Under the pieces are notes generated by a model. That model was not told where the DNA came from. It ran no database searches and saw only the letters and a program-made list of their open reading frames with translations. Positions 36,029-49,047 of a stretch of DNA of 64,000 bases are shown here, in pieces. Every line of letters begins with the position of its first letter. Position 1 is the stretch's first letter. The position numbers were made by a program, and so were the translations under genes. Source of the DNA: Paulownia fortunei (Eukaryota; Streptophyta; Magnoliopsida; Lamiales; Paulowniaceae); NCBI GenBank assembly GCA_019321725.1, contig CM033113.1:9052001-9116000 (forward strand), read 5' to 3'.

Positions 36029-37881
36029 AAAAGAATAAGAAAAACTATTTTGAACTCCCTATGTACTTAAGCTTAAATATAAGGAATTAGATATTATAAA
36101 ATGATATTTCCATATTGGCGAAGTTTAAAGCCCATCCATACAAGTTTAAATCACGAAGAAATCAATATGTTTGACATAAGTATTTAATACATAAGCAATA
36201 GTTGCATCAAAAATAATTTGTGGTGAACATCTGATGAAACAAAGTGCAACTTTAAATTCATTCCTTTAATAAGATAGACACTAGAAAGATTATCTTCTGA
36301 GAAAACATAACATTCACAAACAACACATTTTTCATTTTATTTTAGAAAGATTAACAAACAAATAAAATTATTTTTAATATAAGAACAATTTTAATTTTCT
36401 ATAATATAAGTATGTAACATTTCGAATCACAAACAATAATATGTGTCGTATGTACATCACAATCTCATCCACTACACCCACACTCTTTAGTCTTCTCTCC
36501 CCATATATATCTCAATTTTTTCTCTCTTCATACCACATATATTGTGATATACATATGGAATATATTAGTGTGCGTAACAAAAAATGTCACACAATTGTAT
36601 GGCAAAAGATTTAAATTAATCTCAAAGACCTAATACATCAACAAACAGACACCTATTAAGGAAGTAGTACTCCTTTAGTTCTTATTTTTGGATTGTAAAC
36701 TTTTCTTGAGTATTTCAGACTAATAAATGGATAGGGATCCGCTTAACCCCACCGAGACACAACTAGTTTTGATTAAAAAAAATAAGTTTTTCCCCCTTTT
36801 TTGTTTAGATAATACATTTCTCCAATCTTTTTCCTCCAACTGGTATCTTGAAATCTTGGAAAAAATGCTTCAATAAATTAGACAATACTTTCTCATTCTT
36901 CTTGTGTGAAACAAAATCCCACACACTACTTTAACACAGTATTTGCTAGTAAAACTTAATTAGGACGATAAGTCCTAAACTGGATACAACTGTAGCCAGC
37001 CCCACCACCCATGAGAAGGGTCAACAAAACAAAAAGAAAAATGCACGTACAATGAAGTCAACAAATTATAAATGGAGTCATGGAGATTGGAGAAATCCTT
37101 GAAGGTGGGCAGATATAGCAATCTCTAATAAATAAGAGACATAGCCTAGAGTCTCAGATTTATTGTCTTGCACGTATTTCAAACTGAAATAATTTTGGTC
37201 CCTTAATACTTTCATCCCCCTAAAGGTGAATCACCAAAAAACATATCACATATTAGCAAGGGGTTCTGCAACACCCTGCATTTGCCTGGACAATATATAT
37301 GTGAAAGTAGGCATATGTTAGTGCAAAAGTTGATAAGAAAGCATATATTAAAGTTGGGTCTGAATTAATATTTTCTGCAAGTAAAATGAGATTATTTATG
37401 CGGTATACATACAAACTCTTCATTAGCTAAGAACAAAACGAATAATGTGATGAGGATTATAATTATACCGTAACATCTGAAGTGTATGCAAGAAAATAAT
37501 CTCCCCAGATGATTGGATGATATGTTACTGATCAACGAACATCCTCCAAAATAACATTCTTGGTTGAAATAGGAGAAGCTGATGCATGCATTTCCATCTT
37601 ACACTTGGACTGTTTATTTGATAGATATTCACCTGAAGAGGCTTGTTGATTATAGTTGAACCAATGTGATTGATTTAGAGGTATTTATAGATCTCTCACA
37701 GGGGGTTTGGTGCTGGCTGGGCCATTTTGCAAATCTAGTTGCACAATTTTCACAACCATATTTTCAAAAGCATTAAATACATTAAACCGCCTGCACATTT
37801 TTCACAATCCTGTTTTTCAAAAACATTAGCTAGAAATATTCTATTAATTTGAGCACAATGTTTAGAAAGACCAATCCAATA
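36029..37881. other. Non-coding AT-rich stretch, nothing recognised (copy A')
   Basis: Identical to 637-2489. No gene or RNA recognised. Confidence 0.6.
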
Positions 37882-39712
37882 AGTCCAAATGCCCAAGCCC
37901 AGGAGCTTGAAAAATCTTACTAGTATAAGCATACTATCACACACTAATTAGGGATGATAATGGGGCGGGTCCAGATTCGAACTCGCTCCACTTGGGGCGG
38001 GTTTTTTAAGTTATAAATGGTTTGGGATGGGTCTTTATTTTTATTTTCAAACCTTCTCCACTCTGGACCCACCCTGTTTAAATTATTTATTTATATTTTA
38101 TTTTAATATGTATGTATTTATGTAATATTATATATTAAAAATACATTTTTCAAAAAAATTAGGTAGTGTTATTTTTAAAAAATATATTTTTTATTATTTT
38201 TAAAAATACAAAGCGGGTCTAACCTAGATTCATCGGGTCCAGGGGGGACGGGTCTTAGGTCTTTAAAAACCTTGGCGAGACGGATCCTAAGTTTTAATAA
38301 ATCCGTCCTGAACTCACCTCGTTGTCATCCCTATCAGTAGCATAAACCCTATTAGAGCAACTATATATAGCCACACTCTTTTTATATGAAGGTATGTGAA
38401 ATCCATTTTGCAATTTACATGCTTTGTGTATTATTTCGATATTATCTACTCTATACTGACTTGATAAATGGTATTCAACGACTTTGCGGATTTAAATAAG
38501 GCATGACGAGGGATCCTCTTCCACTCCCACAAACAGACACAAGGTCAAACTTGACCCTAAAAGTCAATTTAGATATCACCTGAAATGGCTAGCTCCGGAA
38601 GGAGTATTTTATCATAACCAGGTCAGTCATAGACTTGAAGCCCAAACACGAGAAAGTATCAAGATTAACCCAAAAACATCAAGGACACATAAAATATAAC
38701 AAGACTGAAAGTGACCTCAAGTTAAATCATCTCAAGATTGGTGGACAGAAGTCACCACTCCTACCAGTTACTTCGTCGAGGGCTACTTGGTCCCTAGTGG
38801 AACAAAGCAAAATCAAGAGAAGCCTAAGAGAAAAAGGATTTGAGTAAAGATGGAAACAGTAATCAAAACCTGCCCTAGTGTTCTTCCAACGAGAAGCATC
38901 ACCTGTAGAAATGCCCCTCCACCGATATGGTGACAACTCCTCCAGTATGGTGACAAGACTTCCCCTAGAGCGCACTTTGCCAATATAGTGACCAACATAT
39001 CCCGTTAGGGCGCACCGTGACATGGGCACAATAGCCTCGTTTTAAGGTGACTTCTTCGGAGTAGTAGTCAGCACAACACCCCAAGAACAACCATCTTGCA
39101 AGTGGCCAAAAATGCATTGAACACCATAAATCCAAGATGAATCCAATACACACCTTGTTTTCTAAAAGAGTCAAGTAGAGATAAGAAATCTCATGAACAA
39201 AAGAACTAGTGAGAAGAAGGAAGTTAGAAGCAAAGCTTGTTCTACCTAATCTTCCATAGAAACATCATCACACGGTCCTTCGAGAAAGTAGAGCTTCTAA
39301 ACTTTAGAGTTTTCTAAAGCGGAGATGGCAATAGAGTAAAGACAAATGTTGATCAATGCAACTTAGAAATGAGAAAAAAAAATGGGGGATTAGATCAGTC
39401 CTGCACCTCTGTGGTAGATTCAACCGGCTCTATTCCTTGACCTACTATATCAGCTGACTATGTGTCTCGACCGATAGCCTTGACTGATTTCGCACCCAAA
39501 TTGGAAACCTCTAGCAGCTCCAAGCCTTGGCTAACAGTCCCTTAGCAACTAACAAAAATGAATATAAATATCATATAACTTAAGTGTTTATTCTCGAAGA
39601 ATGTGAACTATGTACTAAAAGAGATACACAAAGGAATTTGTGACCACCGTCTCAAAGGAAGAGCCCTAGAGATGATATGGAGGGAAGGTTATCCATGGCA
39701 TATAATACTTAA
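37882..39712 (+). mobile_element. Element X, left arm (copy A')
   Basis: Left part of X, interrupted at 39712/39713 by the Athila-like element and continuing at 50678. Its first 590 bases are LTR-like and hold the MITE. The body matches 25830-27545 on the opposite strand. Confidence 0.62.
37951..38331. mobile_element. MITE with GGGATGAYAA ends (copy A')
   Basis: Same element as 2559-2939. It sits in the LTR-like region of X: the uninterrupted X copy near 24400-24450 reads through the same point without it, which supports a real insertion. Confidence 0.65.
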
Positions 39713-41328
39713 TGATAAGTGCATATTTTGACATATTTTTATATCAAATCCTTTATACTTTTCTTGCTTTATTATTGTTAATATTCTTGTTTTATTAATG
39801 TTTTGTGTTAGGGAATAAATGGAAGCATATTTTCAGACTTGTGCAGTTTTTGTAATTTGAGCATAACTTCATGATCAAAAACTCTATGGACCTGAAGCTT
39901 ATTTCATTTGAAATCCAAGAGATAGAGGTACAACTTTTATGTTGGAAGCTCAGCCCAATTCAGTCTTGATGATAGCAAAAAATTCGTCCAAGTAATTATA
40001 CAAAATGGATCACTAAAATTCAGATCAGAGTTCAGCCCAGTATTGACTTATTTTACCAATTCGATTATATATCTTGAGCCCAAATTTATTTTGGTCTGAA
40101 ATTTGGATATGTTGTACCCAGGAGGTAAATAAACAAGTTTGCTGAAGATAAGATGGTGTGAAAATATGTCGAAATGGTAAAACCATAGGCTGCAAGTTGC
40201 TGCTGATGTTACAGGGCGGCTCTTGGACATGACTCGGTAATTTGACCATATCTCCTTCATCCGATCGCCAAATTTGACAAAATATATATGAAAATATATC
40301 AGCGTTGAAAGATCTATAATTTTTATTCTTTACGTATCTTCAAACTCTGGCTTTATCTGATCGAAAAATGTAATTCAATTCAGTAGATGAGAAATTTGTG
40401 TAATAACTTACCAACTCTTGGCAACTAGCATACCACTTGATTAACCCCTCCATTATTTGTTTGGCCTCTAGCTTACTCCAAGTACTATAAATAGGCCATG
40501 TATTCAACTTATAAGAGGGGGGGGGGGGTAGAGGGTTCTTTAGGCTAAGTTATCTAGTTTGTATGTTTTCTAGTATTGTAAGTTTTCTAGTAGTAATAGA
40601 AATGCATTCTCTAGTTTCTCTATATTTTTAGTCTTTGTTACTTTTATTATGTCTTTCTAAATTTCATTTTGCTGAGGAAAAAGGGTGAATCTCTTGATGG
40701 AGGAAGAGAAATGGTTATAAGGGTAGAAATTGTTTAAGTATGTTGTATTATTATTATTATTTTTGATCTAAACCCTACTTATTTTTGTGGTGATTCTTGA
40801 TTTATGTATCTCCAATAACACAACAAATACTTGGGTTCATTTAGCTTATTGTACGATTTTACCCCATCGACTGCTAATGTGAAACCTTGATTTGTTATTG
40901 ACGAAGGAGTATATAAATGCTTGATCCCATAAATAAGTGTTGGCGTTAAGAGATAATTTGCAATAGTAAGACAATATCATGATTACCTTATTGCATGAGT
41001 TACTTGATAATATCTTCCCATTGGAACCTTCATTATGTATGGATTCCAATTGTGGCAATTAATAGAGGTAAAAAGAATAAATAACCATTTATCTATCCAA
41101 AACTCAAGAGTGGATCCCTAATCCTCAGTACTTTTATTACTTCGGTTTTTTCTTTAGCTACATCATACATTAATTGTTCATATATTTTTGATTCACATAA
41201 ACTCTATCTTTTTATAAATATAAACTTGAATTCTTCAAACAACTTCCCTGTGGATCGATCTCGGACTCACGAGAAATTTATTACTTACTACAACCTGCAC
41301 TTAGGTTTGCAACCTTAAAGTTGTAGCA
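39713..41328 (+). repeat. 5' LTR of younger element (copy A')
   Basis: 1616 bases, TGATAAGTGC to GTTGTAGCA. Has 12 consecutive G near 40519 where the 3' LTR has 7. Confidence 0.97.
40486..40493 (+). promoter_or_regulatory. LTR TATA box (copy A')
   Basis: TATAAATA in gtactataaataggcc, shared with the 3' LTR. Confidence 0.65.
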
Positions 41329-41334
41329 AGTTTT

Positions 41335-41352
41335 TGGTGCTGTTGCCGGGGA
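41335..41352 (+). other. Primer-binding site (copy A')
   Basis: TGGTGCTGTTGCCGGGGA, tRNA-Asp-like, six bases after the LTR. Confidence 0.75.
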
Positions 41353-41426
41353 AAGCAAGGTAAGTATTCAGGTTTGTTAATATTTTTCCTTTGTAAATAT
41401 AGTTTGTTTATTTTCTTTATGGATAT

Positions 41427-42899
41427 ATGGTTATATGGTATCGTAGTCATAATTCTCGACGTTTAGTAAGAAATAATTCCGAAACTTTGTTTGGAAATTT
41501 GTTTGAATCATCTCCATACACTTCCACCATGGCTGAAAATGAAAGTGTCCAGGATGAAAATGAGAATCAACAGGTGCGTACCATGCGTTATTACTTGCAA
41601 CCTCCTCGAAATTCTTCTCCTTCTTGTTTCATTTTTTCTCTAAATGCAAATAATTTTCGATTCAAGTCAGGTATGATCCCTTTACTTCCTAATTTCCATG
41701 GTTTAGACTCTGAAAGTCCTTACTTGCATTTAAAAGAATTTGATGAAGTATGTGCCACTTTTGATGATCAAACTTGCACAAATGAGATTGTTAAGCTCAA
41801 ATTATTTTCTTTCTCTTTAAAAGATAAAGCAAAAAATTGGCTTAATTCTTTAAAACCTAGGTCAATTGGTACTTGGCAAGAAATGCAAGCTGAATTCTTG
41901 AAAAAATTCTTTCCAACTCATAAAACTAATGCTTTGAAAAGGCAAATTCAAAATTTTTCTCAAAATTCGAATGAAGTTTTCTTTCAATGTTGGGAAAGAT
42001 TTAAAGATTTGTTGAATTCATGCCCATATCATGGTTTTGAAAAATGGCGCTTAATTAGTTTCTTTTATGAAGGTTTAACTCCTGAAACAAAATAATTTGT
42101 TGAAACAATGTGTAATGGTGAGTTTCTTGATAAGGAACCTGATGAAGCCCTAGAATACCTAGATCATTTGGCAGAAAACTCTCAATCATGGTATAGTGTT
42201 AATTCTTCCGAAGGTTCTATTAGATCTAATCTTGCTAATAGTAATAAAGGAAAATATTACCTTAGTCAAGAAGATGATCTAAATGCTAGACTTGCTAGTT
42301 TAACAAGAAAAGTTGAAGCCATGGAACTTAAGAAAGTAAAGGAAATCAAATCTGTGCAAAAGGAAGAAGTTTGTAGCAATTGTGAACTTTTGGGGCACTC
42401 CACCAATGAATGTCCAAACCTTCCAGTACAAGCAAATTTTATGAACACATTCAAAAAGCCTTTACATTCTCCATATTCTGAAACTTACAATCCACAATGG
42501 AAAAATCATCCCAATTTCAGTTGGCGAGATGATAACCGTGCCCAACCACCGCATTCACAAAAACCACAAAACTTTCATTCTTATCCACCTCCACATACAA
42601 AATCCATTGAGGAGACTTTGCAAGCATTTATGCATGAACAAACAAACATCAATAATCGGACTTCACAAGCTATCAATGAGATCAGAAGCACACTTTCAAC
42701 ACTGACAACTTCTTTGCGTACTCATGAAAAAGGTAAATTTCCTGCTCAACCTTAACCTAATCCTTCTACTCAGTGTCATGTTTCTTCTTCAGGTGAAAAT
42801 GCAGTCAAGGAGGCTAATTCAGTTACAACTCTTCGGAATAGAAAAGTTGTTGACAAGACTATTCATCCCAAGGAGAAAGTTTCTAATCCACCTCCAGAA
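41427..42899 (+). pseudogene. gag: gag of younger element, two stop codons (copy A')
   Basis: Same as 6035-7507, including the stops (42093-42095, 42753-42755), the alternative start ATG in CACCATGGCTG near 41531 and the zinc knuckle CSNCELLGHSTNEC near 42371-42412. One base differs from copy A in this gene (near 41942, changing the codon AGA to AGG, both Arg). Confidence 0.9.
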
Positions 42900-45380
42900 A
42901 TGAAAAATGGAAATAGTCTTGACGATAAAGGTAAGTTTGAAGAAGGTAAGCGTGAAAATGAAGAAAAAGAAAAATATTTACCTCCAGCACCCTTTCCTCA
43001 AAGATTGCAAGCAACTCAGAAATTGAACTCAAATGCTGAAATTTTTGAAATTTTTAAACAAGTCAAGATTAATATTCCATTATTGGATGCAATCAAGCAA
43101 GTTTCACCTTATGCCAAATTTTTGAAAGATTTGTGTACAATCAAAAGAAAACATCATGTACAAAAGAAGGCATTTTTAACTGAAAGTGTTAGTTCAATCA
43201 TTCAACAATTCACTCCACCCAAGTACAAAGATCCAGGTTGTCCAACCATTTCATATATCATAGGAAACACTAGAATAGAGCGTGCTTTGCTTGATCTTGG
43301 TGCTAGTGTAAATCTTCTACCTTTCTCAGTTTATGAACAGTTAGGTTTGTGAGAACTTAAAACAACTTCTGTTGTACTCCAATTAGCTGATCGTTCGATT
43401 AAAGTTCCAAAGGGAATAGTAGAAGATGTGTTGGTACAAATTGATAAGTTTTACTTTCCAGTTGATTTCATTGTTTTGGACATAGAGCCTGTTGCACAAA
43501 TACATACACAAATTCCTATCATTTTGGGTCGTCCTTTTCTTGCAACTTCAAATACTTTGATCAATTGTAGAAATGGTATTTTGAAGTTATCATTTGGAAA
43601 TATGACTTTAGAACTAAATGTGTTTAATGTTTGTATACAACCTGCAGAAGATGTCGAAGTACATGAAGTGGATTCAATTGAGGAACTTGTTCATGAATAC
43701 TTTACTACTACTAACTCTTCAGATTCTTTGGAGACTTGTTTTGAAAGTGAAAGTATTTATAAAAAGGAACACACTAATACTATCTCTGAATTTTTGCAGG
43801 TACAAGAAAAATATTTTTGGAAGCCAAGGTTTGAAGAACTTTCATCATCAACAGTAAAATCTATTCCATCAAGTATTAAAGCTCCCGTGGTTGAATTGAA
43901 ACCTTTGCCAGTTAATTTGAAATACTCTTTCTTGGGTGAGAACGAAACTTTTTCAGTAATAATTTCTTCCAAACTCGATACATATCAAGAAGGTAAGTTG
44001 ATCGAAACTCTGAAAATGCATAAGAATGCTTTAGGATGGACCATTGCTGATATTAAAGGTATTAATCCTTTCATTTGCACACATAACATCTATCTAGAGG
44101 AAAATGCTAAACCATCTAGAGAAATGCAACGAAGGCTAAATCCTAATATGAAAGAAGTAGTAAGAAATGAAGTCATTAAACTCTTAGATAATGGAATCAT
44201 TTATTCTATTTCTGATAGCAAATGGGTAAGTCCGACTCAAGTTGTACCTAAGAAATGTGGAGTTACTGTAGTCAAGAATGAGAATGATGAATTAATTCCA
44301 ACTAGGACTGTTACTGGTTGGCGAATGTGCATTGACTATAGAAAACTCAACTCAGTCACTAGAAAAGATCATTTTCCATTACCTTTCATGGATCAAATTT
44401 TAGAAAGAGTTGCAGGACACGAATTTTATTGCTTTTTAGATGGATATTCTGGATATAACCAAATTGCAATTGCACTTGAAGATCAAGAGAAAACAACTTT
44501 TACATGTCCTTTTGGTACTTTTGCATATCGAAGGATGCCTTTTGGATTATGTAATGCACCAGCTACATTCCAACGATGCATGCTTAGTATTTTTAGTGAC
44601 ATGGTTGAATGTTTTCTTGAAGTCTTCATGGATGATTTTTCTATTTTTGGTAATTCATTTGATGATTGCTTATCTAATTTAGAAAAGGTTTTGATCAGGT
44701 GTGAAGAAAAGAATCTTGTGTTCAATTGGGAGAAATGTCACTTCATGGTAACAACTGGTATTGTTCTTGGACACATTATATCATCAGAAGGAAAGATGCC
44801 ATCACATTGGAACTCTGAAGATAAAAAGAAGTTTTTGACTGAGGTTAAAAATTTTTATTGGGATGATCCATACCTATTCAAATATTATCCGGATCAAATC
44901 TTTCGAAGATGTGTGCCTGACAATGAGATAGGTAATATTGTCAAATTTTGTCATTCAGAAGCATGTGGTGGTCATTTTTCTGTAAAGAAAACTACTGCAA
45001 AAATCTTGCAACGTGGATTTTATTGGCTAACTCTTTTCAAAGATACTTACACTTTCTGCAAAAGTTGTGAAGATTGTCAAAAGTTAGGGTCCCTTTCAAA
45101 GAGAAATATGATGCCCCTACACCCTATCCTAGTGATTGAAATCTTTGACTGTTGGGGTATTGATTTTATGGGGCCATTTCCATTATCATTTGGTTTTCTT
45201 TACATATTGGTTGCCATAGATTATGTTTCAAAATGGATCGAGGCAATTCCTTGTCGAAACAATGATCACAAAATAGTGATAAAATTTTTGAAAGAAAATA
45301 TTTTAAGTCGATTTGGAATTCCTAGATCTTTATCAGTGATGGGGGAAAACATTTTTGTAACAAAGTTTTCGGAACTTTAA
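42900..45380 (+). pseudogene. pol: Protease, RT and integrase N-part, RNase H deleted (copy A')
   Basis: Same as 7508-9988. The protease motif DLGAS lies near 43297, the stop at 43350-43352, the RT catalytic FMDDFS near 44625, the RNase H deletion point near 44793, the integrase zinc region near 44950-45080, and the frame break near 45329. The 650-codon frame from 43428 is open across the deletion point, fusing RT to integrase. Confidence 0.92.
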
Positions 45381-46044
45381 TGAAGAAATATGGAATCATA
45401 CATAAAGTTGCAACCCCTTATCACTCTCAGATAAATGGACAAATTGAACTTGCAAATAGGGAGATAAAACAAATTTTGGAGAAAACAGTTAACCCAAACC
45501 GTAAAGATTGGTCTCTTAGACTTATCGATACACTTTGGGCATATAGAACTGCTTTCAAAACATCATTAGGCATGTCTCCTTATAGGATAGTTTATGGAAA
45601 ACCTTGTCATTTACCTGTTGAACTTGAACATAAAGCTTATTGGGCAATCAAAATGTTTAACTTCAACCTTGATAAAGCTTCAAAATTGCGCAAATTGCAA
45701 ATCAATGAACTTGAAGAACTGAGAAATGATGCATATGAGAATTCTAAAATTTATAAAGCAAGAATCAAAGATTTTCATGATAATAAAATTTCAAGAAAAA
45801 TATTTGAGGTTGGTCAAAAGGTTTTGCTTTATAATTCTCGATTGCATTTATTTCCTGGAAAATTGAGATCAAGGTAGAGTGGTCCTTTTGTTGTAAAAAA
45901 AGTATATCCTTATGGGGCGATTGACATTGAGAATCCTAGAAATGGTAACATATTCAAAGTAATGGACAAAGAGTTAAACCATTTCTAGAAAATCAATTTT
46001 CACAAGAGGAAATTCTTTTTCTTTCTAACTCTTGTTATAATTAG
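45380..46044 (+). pseudogene. pol: Integrase C-terminal part (copy A')
   Basis: Same as 9988-10652, with TAG at 45875-45877 and the second shift near 45962. Confidence 0.88.
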
Positions 46045-46250
46045 TGTTGTATATATTTTTTTTATCTGACATTATTTTTTAGTTTTTCTCTTCTTCTTCT
46101 TTTATTTTTTATTTTTTTCTTTTTCCGGTTAAATGGCGGATAACGGTACTCCGTGGCTATAAAAGTCGGACTTGTCAGTTTCCCAAACAACTGAAATCTT
46201 TGTACAAATTTTCTTTGTTTTTCTCATTCTCTTTTCTTGTTATTTTCAAA

Positions 46251-46850
46251 ATGGGTGACATATTTCTAACTCTCAAGAAGCGATTTCCTTTTCTTCCTAA
46301 AAATGCAATTTTGAAAATTTATAAAATCAGGATTGAAAGATTGAGGATGCTTATGCACAAGGGCATTCCGGAGGACATACGATAGTTAATTGAAGCAAAG
46401 GTAAGGACAGGTGAGTTTTCACATGAGTTTCCAGATTTGCTTACTAGATACATGTCTGGTTTTGGTAAATGCACATATTCAAAAAAACGAAGGGCGAAAA
46501 AAATGAAAGTTTGTCATATTTGTGCTAGATGGACTTGCAACACAAAGTGTTGTTCTTTAGGAATGGTCTCTAAAAATTGAGAAGATAAACTTAAATTCAT
46601 TATGGATGGATTAAGTAAGGAGTCTTTAGATCACATTATATTGACTCTTGAAACGCATTCATGTGGATTGGTACAACGTGCAATTCTTGATTCATGGGAT
46701 CATTTTCGAAATGAATATGAGTTTTATAGTCTTGGGAATCTGACATTAAAAGACCCTGTTTGCCAGTTTATAAGAAAACTGGATGGGAAGCATATCCTCG
46801 ACCCATAGAGGGCGTTTAAGCCGTTACTGGACGTAAAACCAGAGGAAAAT
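46251..46850 (+). pseudogene. Extra frame with basic stretch and Cys-rich cluster (copy A')
   Basis: Same as 10859-11458. Stops at 46383-46385, about 46578-46580 and 46806-46808. The SKKRRAKK stretch and the C-x2-C-x4-C-x3-C-C cluster lie near 46478-46555. The frame continues into the LOG-derived segment. Confidence 0.6.
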
Positions 46851-47300
46851 GTGAGCCACAATCACAACTACATGTACATACACGTGGTAGTAGGTATGAC
46901 CATTGGAGATGAGCTGAAAGTGTCACACATTCAGGACAGAATGCCTAATATGTTAAACAATGCGGATGCATTCATCATTCTACCTGGCGGTTTTGGTACA
47001 CTGGAAGAATTATTCCAAATTGTCTCTTGGGCACAACTCAACATTCACCAAAAACCTATAGGTATTCTTAATGTTAATGGTTTTTATGATGGTTTGCTAT
47101 CTTTTGTAGATCATGCTGCGAAAAAAGGGTTTATTTCAACTTCTGCGAGAAGAATCATCATTTCTGCTCCAACACCTGACCAGCTGATTAATCAACTTCT
47201 AGCATATGTGCCAAAACCTGATCCAATCTTGGCCAATGTGGATTGGTCCAATAGGAACAATGGTCGAAAACGCAAATTGAAATTGACTCTCAGTCTGTGA
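46851..47300 (+). pseudogene. Captured LONELY GUY-like segment, C-terminal half (copy A')
   Basis: Same as 11459-11908. PGGFGTLEE lies at 46983-47009. Open to TGA at 47298-47300. The LOG-like part begins near 46893. It is flanked on both sides by retrotransposon sequence within one complete element, which excludes a neighbouring host gene. Confidence 0.92.
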
Positions 47301-49047
47301 TACTTATTGTTAATGATTTTATCTAATAGTATGTGTGTTTTTTTTATTGTTTCAGCTTTATTAGCCGCATTTCAGGTGATATCTTTCAAACTTTACTTTC
47401 CTATCTATTTTTTACATTGGGGACAATGTCTCGATTAGGTTGGGGGATGGATAATTGATATCATGACTTGTATATTCAATGTGTGTTTTTTTTAGTATTT
47501 AAAAAATATAATAATAAAAAAATAATAATAATAATAAAATAAATAAATAAATATAAATCAAGCGTGTTTTTTTTTTGCTGGGTCCGTTGAAAGCATTAAA
47601 AAAAGGTGGCTGAGTAAAGGGTAATTGTAACACTCTTGAGACGCATCCCTATTTTTTGCATAATATGGCAGGTTTGTAAAGTTTTTAACAAGTGTTTGTG
47701 AATTACCAATATTTTTTTTGAGTCGTATAGGTTCTTCCAACTTCAATGATTAAAATTAAGCATGAATAATATGGTTTAATTGATGATGGGTGTTGTTTTG
47801 GACTTTGATGTTGTTATTTGGTTAATATATTTTTGCGATAATTAAACTCAAATTTTATTTTGCACAAATAGTTATGTTATTTAGTGTGAAGACAATCATG
47901 TCAAAATATATAATTCTTATGCCCTTACTCTAATCATCACTTGAATCTTCAACATGTAGGGGTTGAGTATTAGAACTTTTACTTTTGATCTGTCGAGGCG
48001 AACAACTGATAGTGCACCACTAGAAAAATGATTAAGGCATTAGGCTTTCTAGCACTATTGCCAAATCAGCTTGTTCCCTATATGATATTTAAAGAAAACA
48101 TCCCCCTAGTAAACCACTTTGAGCCGTACAATAAATAAATATATTTTTTTTTTTGTAACCATATCTTTTTACCTAGCCTAAATACACTATTATCCAACCT
48201 TTGTTCTAAAAATGATTGGAGTTTAAGAGACATTCAATTGAAAGCTTGGACTTACAAAAGAAATTGAGGTGGGATAGAAGATAAGTGTGGGGAGTTTCTC
48301 TAGTTAAAAAAAAAAAAAAGAAAAAAAAAAGAAAAAACAATATAAAAAAAAAAAAAAGTTGCAACTAAAAATGAAATGTTGCAAGATAAATAAGAGGGGT
48401 CCAATTCAATAACAATAGACTCAAGTGTGAAATTTGTGGAGTTGGAGAATTCTTCATCGATAAATTTTATGTCTCTGATTCCATGAAGTTTTTAGAACCT
48501 TTGTTGCATCCTATCCTTTTATTTCTTAGCTACATCACCACCCTTTTGCCCCATTACAACCTTTGTTAAAGACCTTTTGATTTCGTGTGGTGCCTTCAGT
48601 GTAGTGGAGATTTGCACCAAAGGAAGAGCTTATGATGTTTAACTTTTCTGTTAGAGATTGGGTGATGGTTTTGTAAGGTTTTATGAGAATTCACTTATTT
48701 GAAACATGCATAGTTTCATCACTATTGACATTAACTGTCCACACACACACTTGAGTATGATTATTGTGGAAATGTATTGATTTTTGAATGACTAAGAGTT
48801 AAACTCAACACTTGTTTGATTTTATTTCCATATTACTTTGTTGCTTCATGAGAATAAAAGTTGGAAGATAGTTATTATAGGTGTTTGTAGGTATCACTGC
48901 TGGAAACCTTCACGAGACTATAACTCGTCCTCTATGGGCCACCTAGGGTTTAAAGGCTTGTTGCATATGCTAAATGCAATCGTGATTTCCTACGAAAGTG
49001 GATTAGTTTATGTTTGTTTTAAGCTTGCTCGAGGACAAGCAAGGGTT
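47301..49047 (+). other. 3' untranslated tail of younger element
   Basis: 1.7 kb without a credible gene. Contains the acattggggacaatgt hairpin near 47414-47429, an AAT/AAAT microsatellite near 47505-47550, a PPT-like ataagtgtggggagttt near 48281-48297, A-rich runs near 48306-48357, and just before the polypurine tract the hairpin gcttg/caagc around ctcgagga near 49023-49040. Long 3' tails are usual in this lineage. Confidence 0.8.

Larger units (their letters stand above)
35393..48418. repeat. Near-identical 13-kb block, copy A' (repeats 1-13020)
   Basis: Second occurrence of the block. Unlike copy A it is embedded in continuous sequence on both sides: on the left the Mutator-like element starting near 34915 runs through the boundary, and on the right the retrotransposon continues to its 3' LTR at 50672. 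This copy is therefore more likely to reflect the real locus. Confidence 0.97.

Noticed and set aside
1..48418. True recent segmental duplication as the first explanation of the 13-kb repeat
   Set aside because: Possible, but the near absence of substitutions, differences confined mainly to homopolymers and the gap at the end of one copy favour an assembly artefact; kept only as the alternative.
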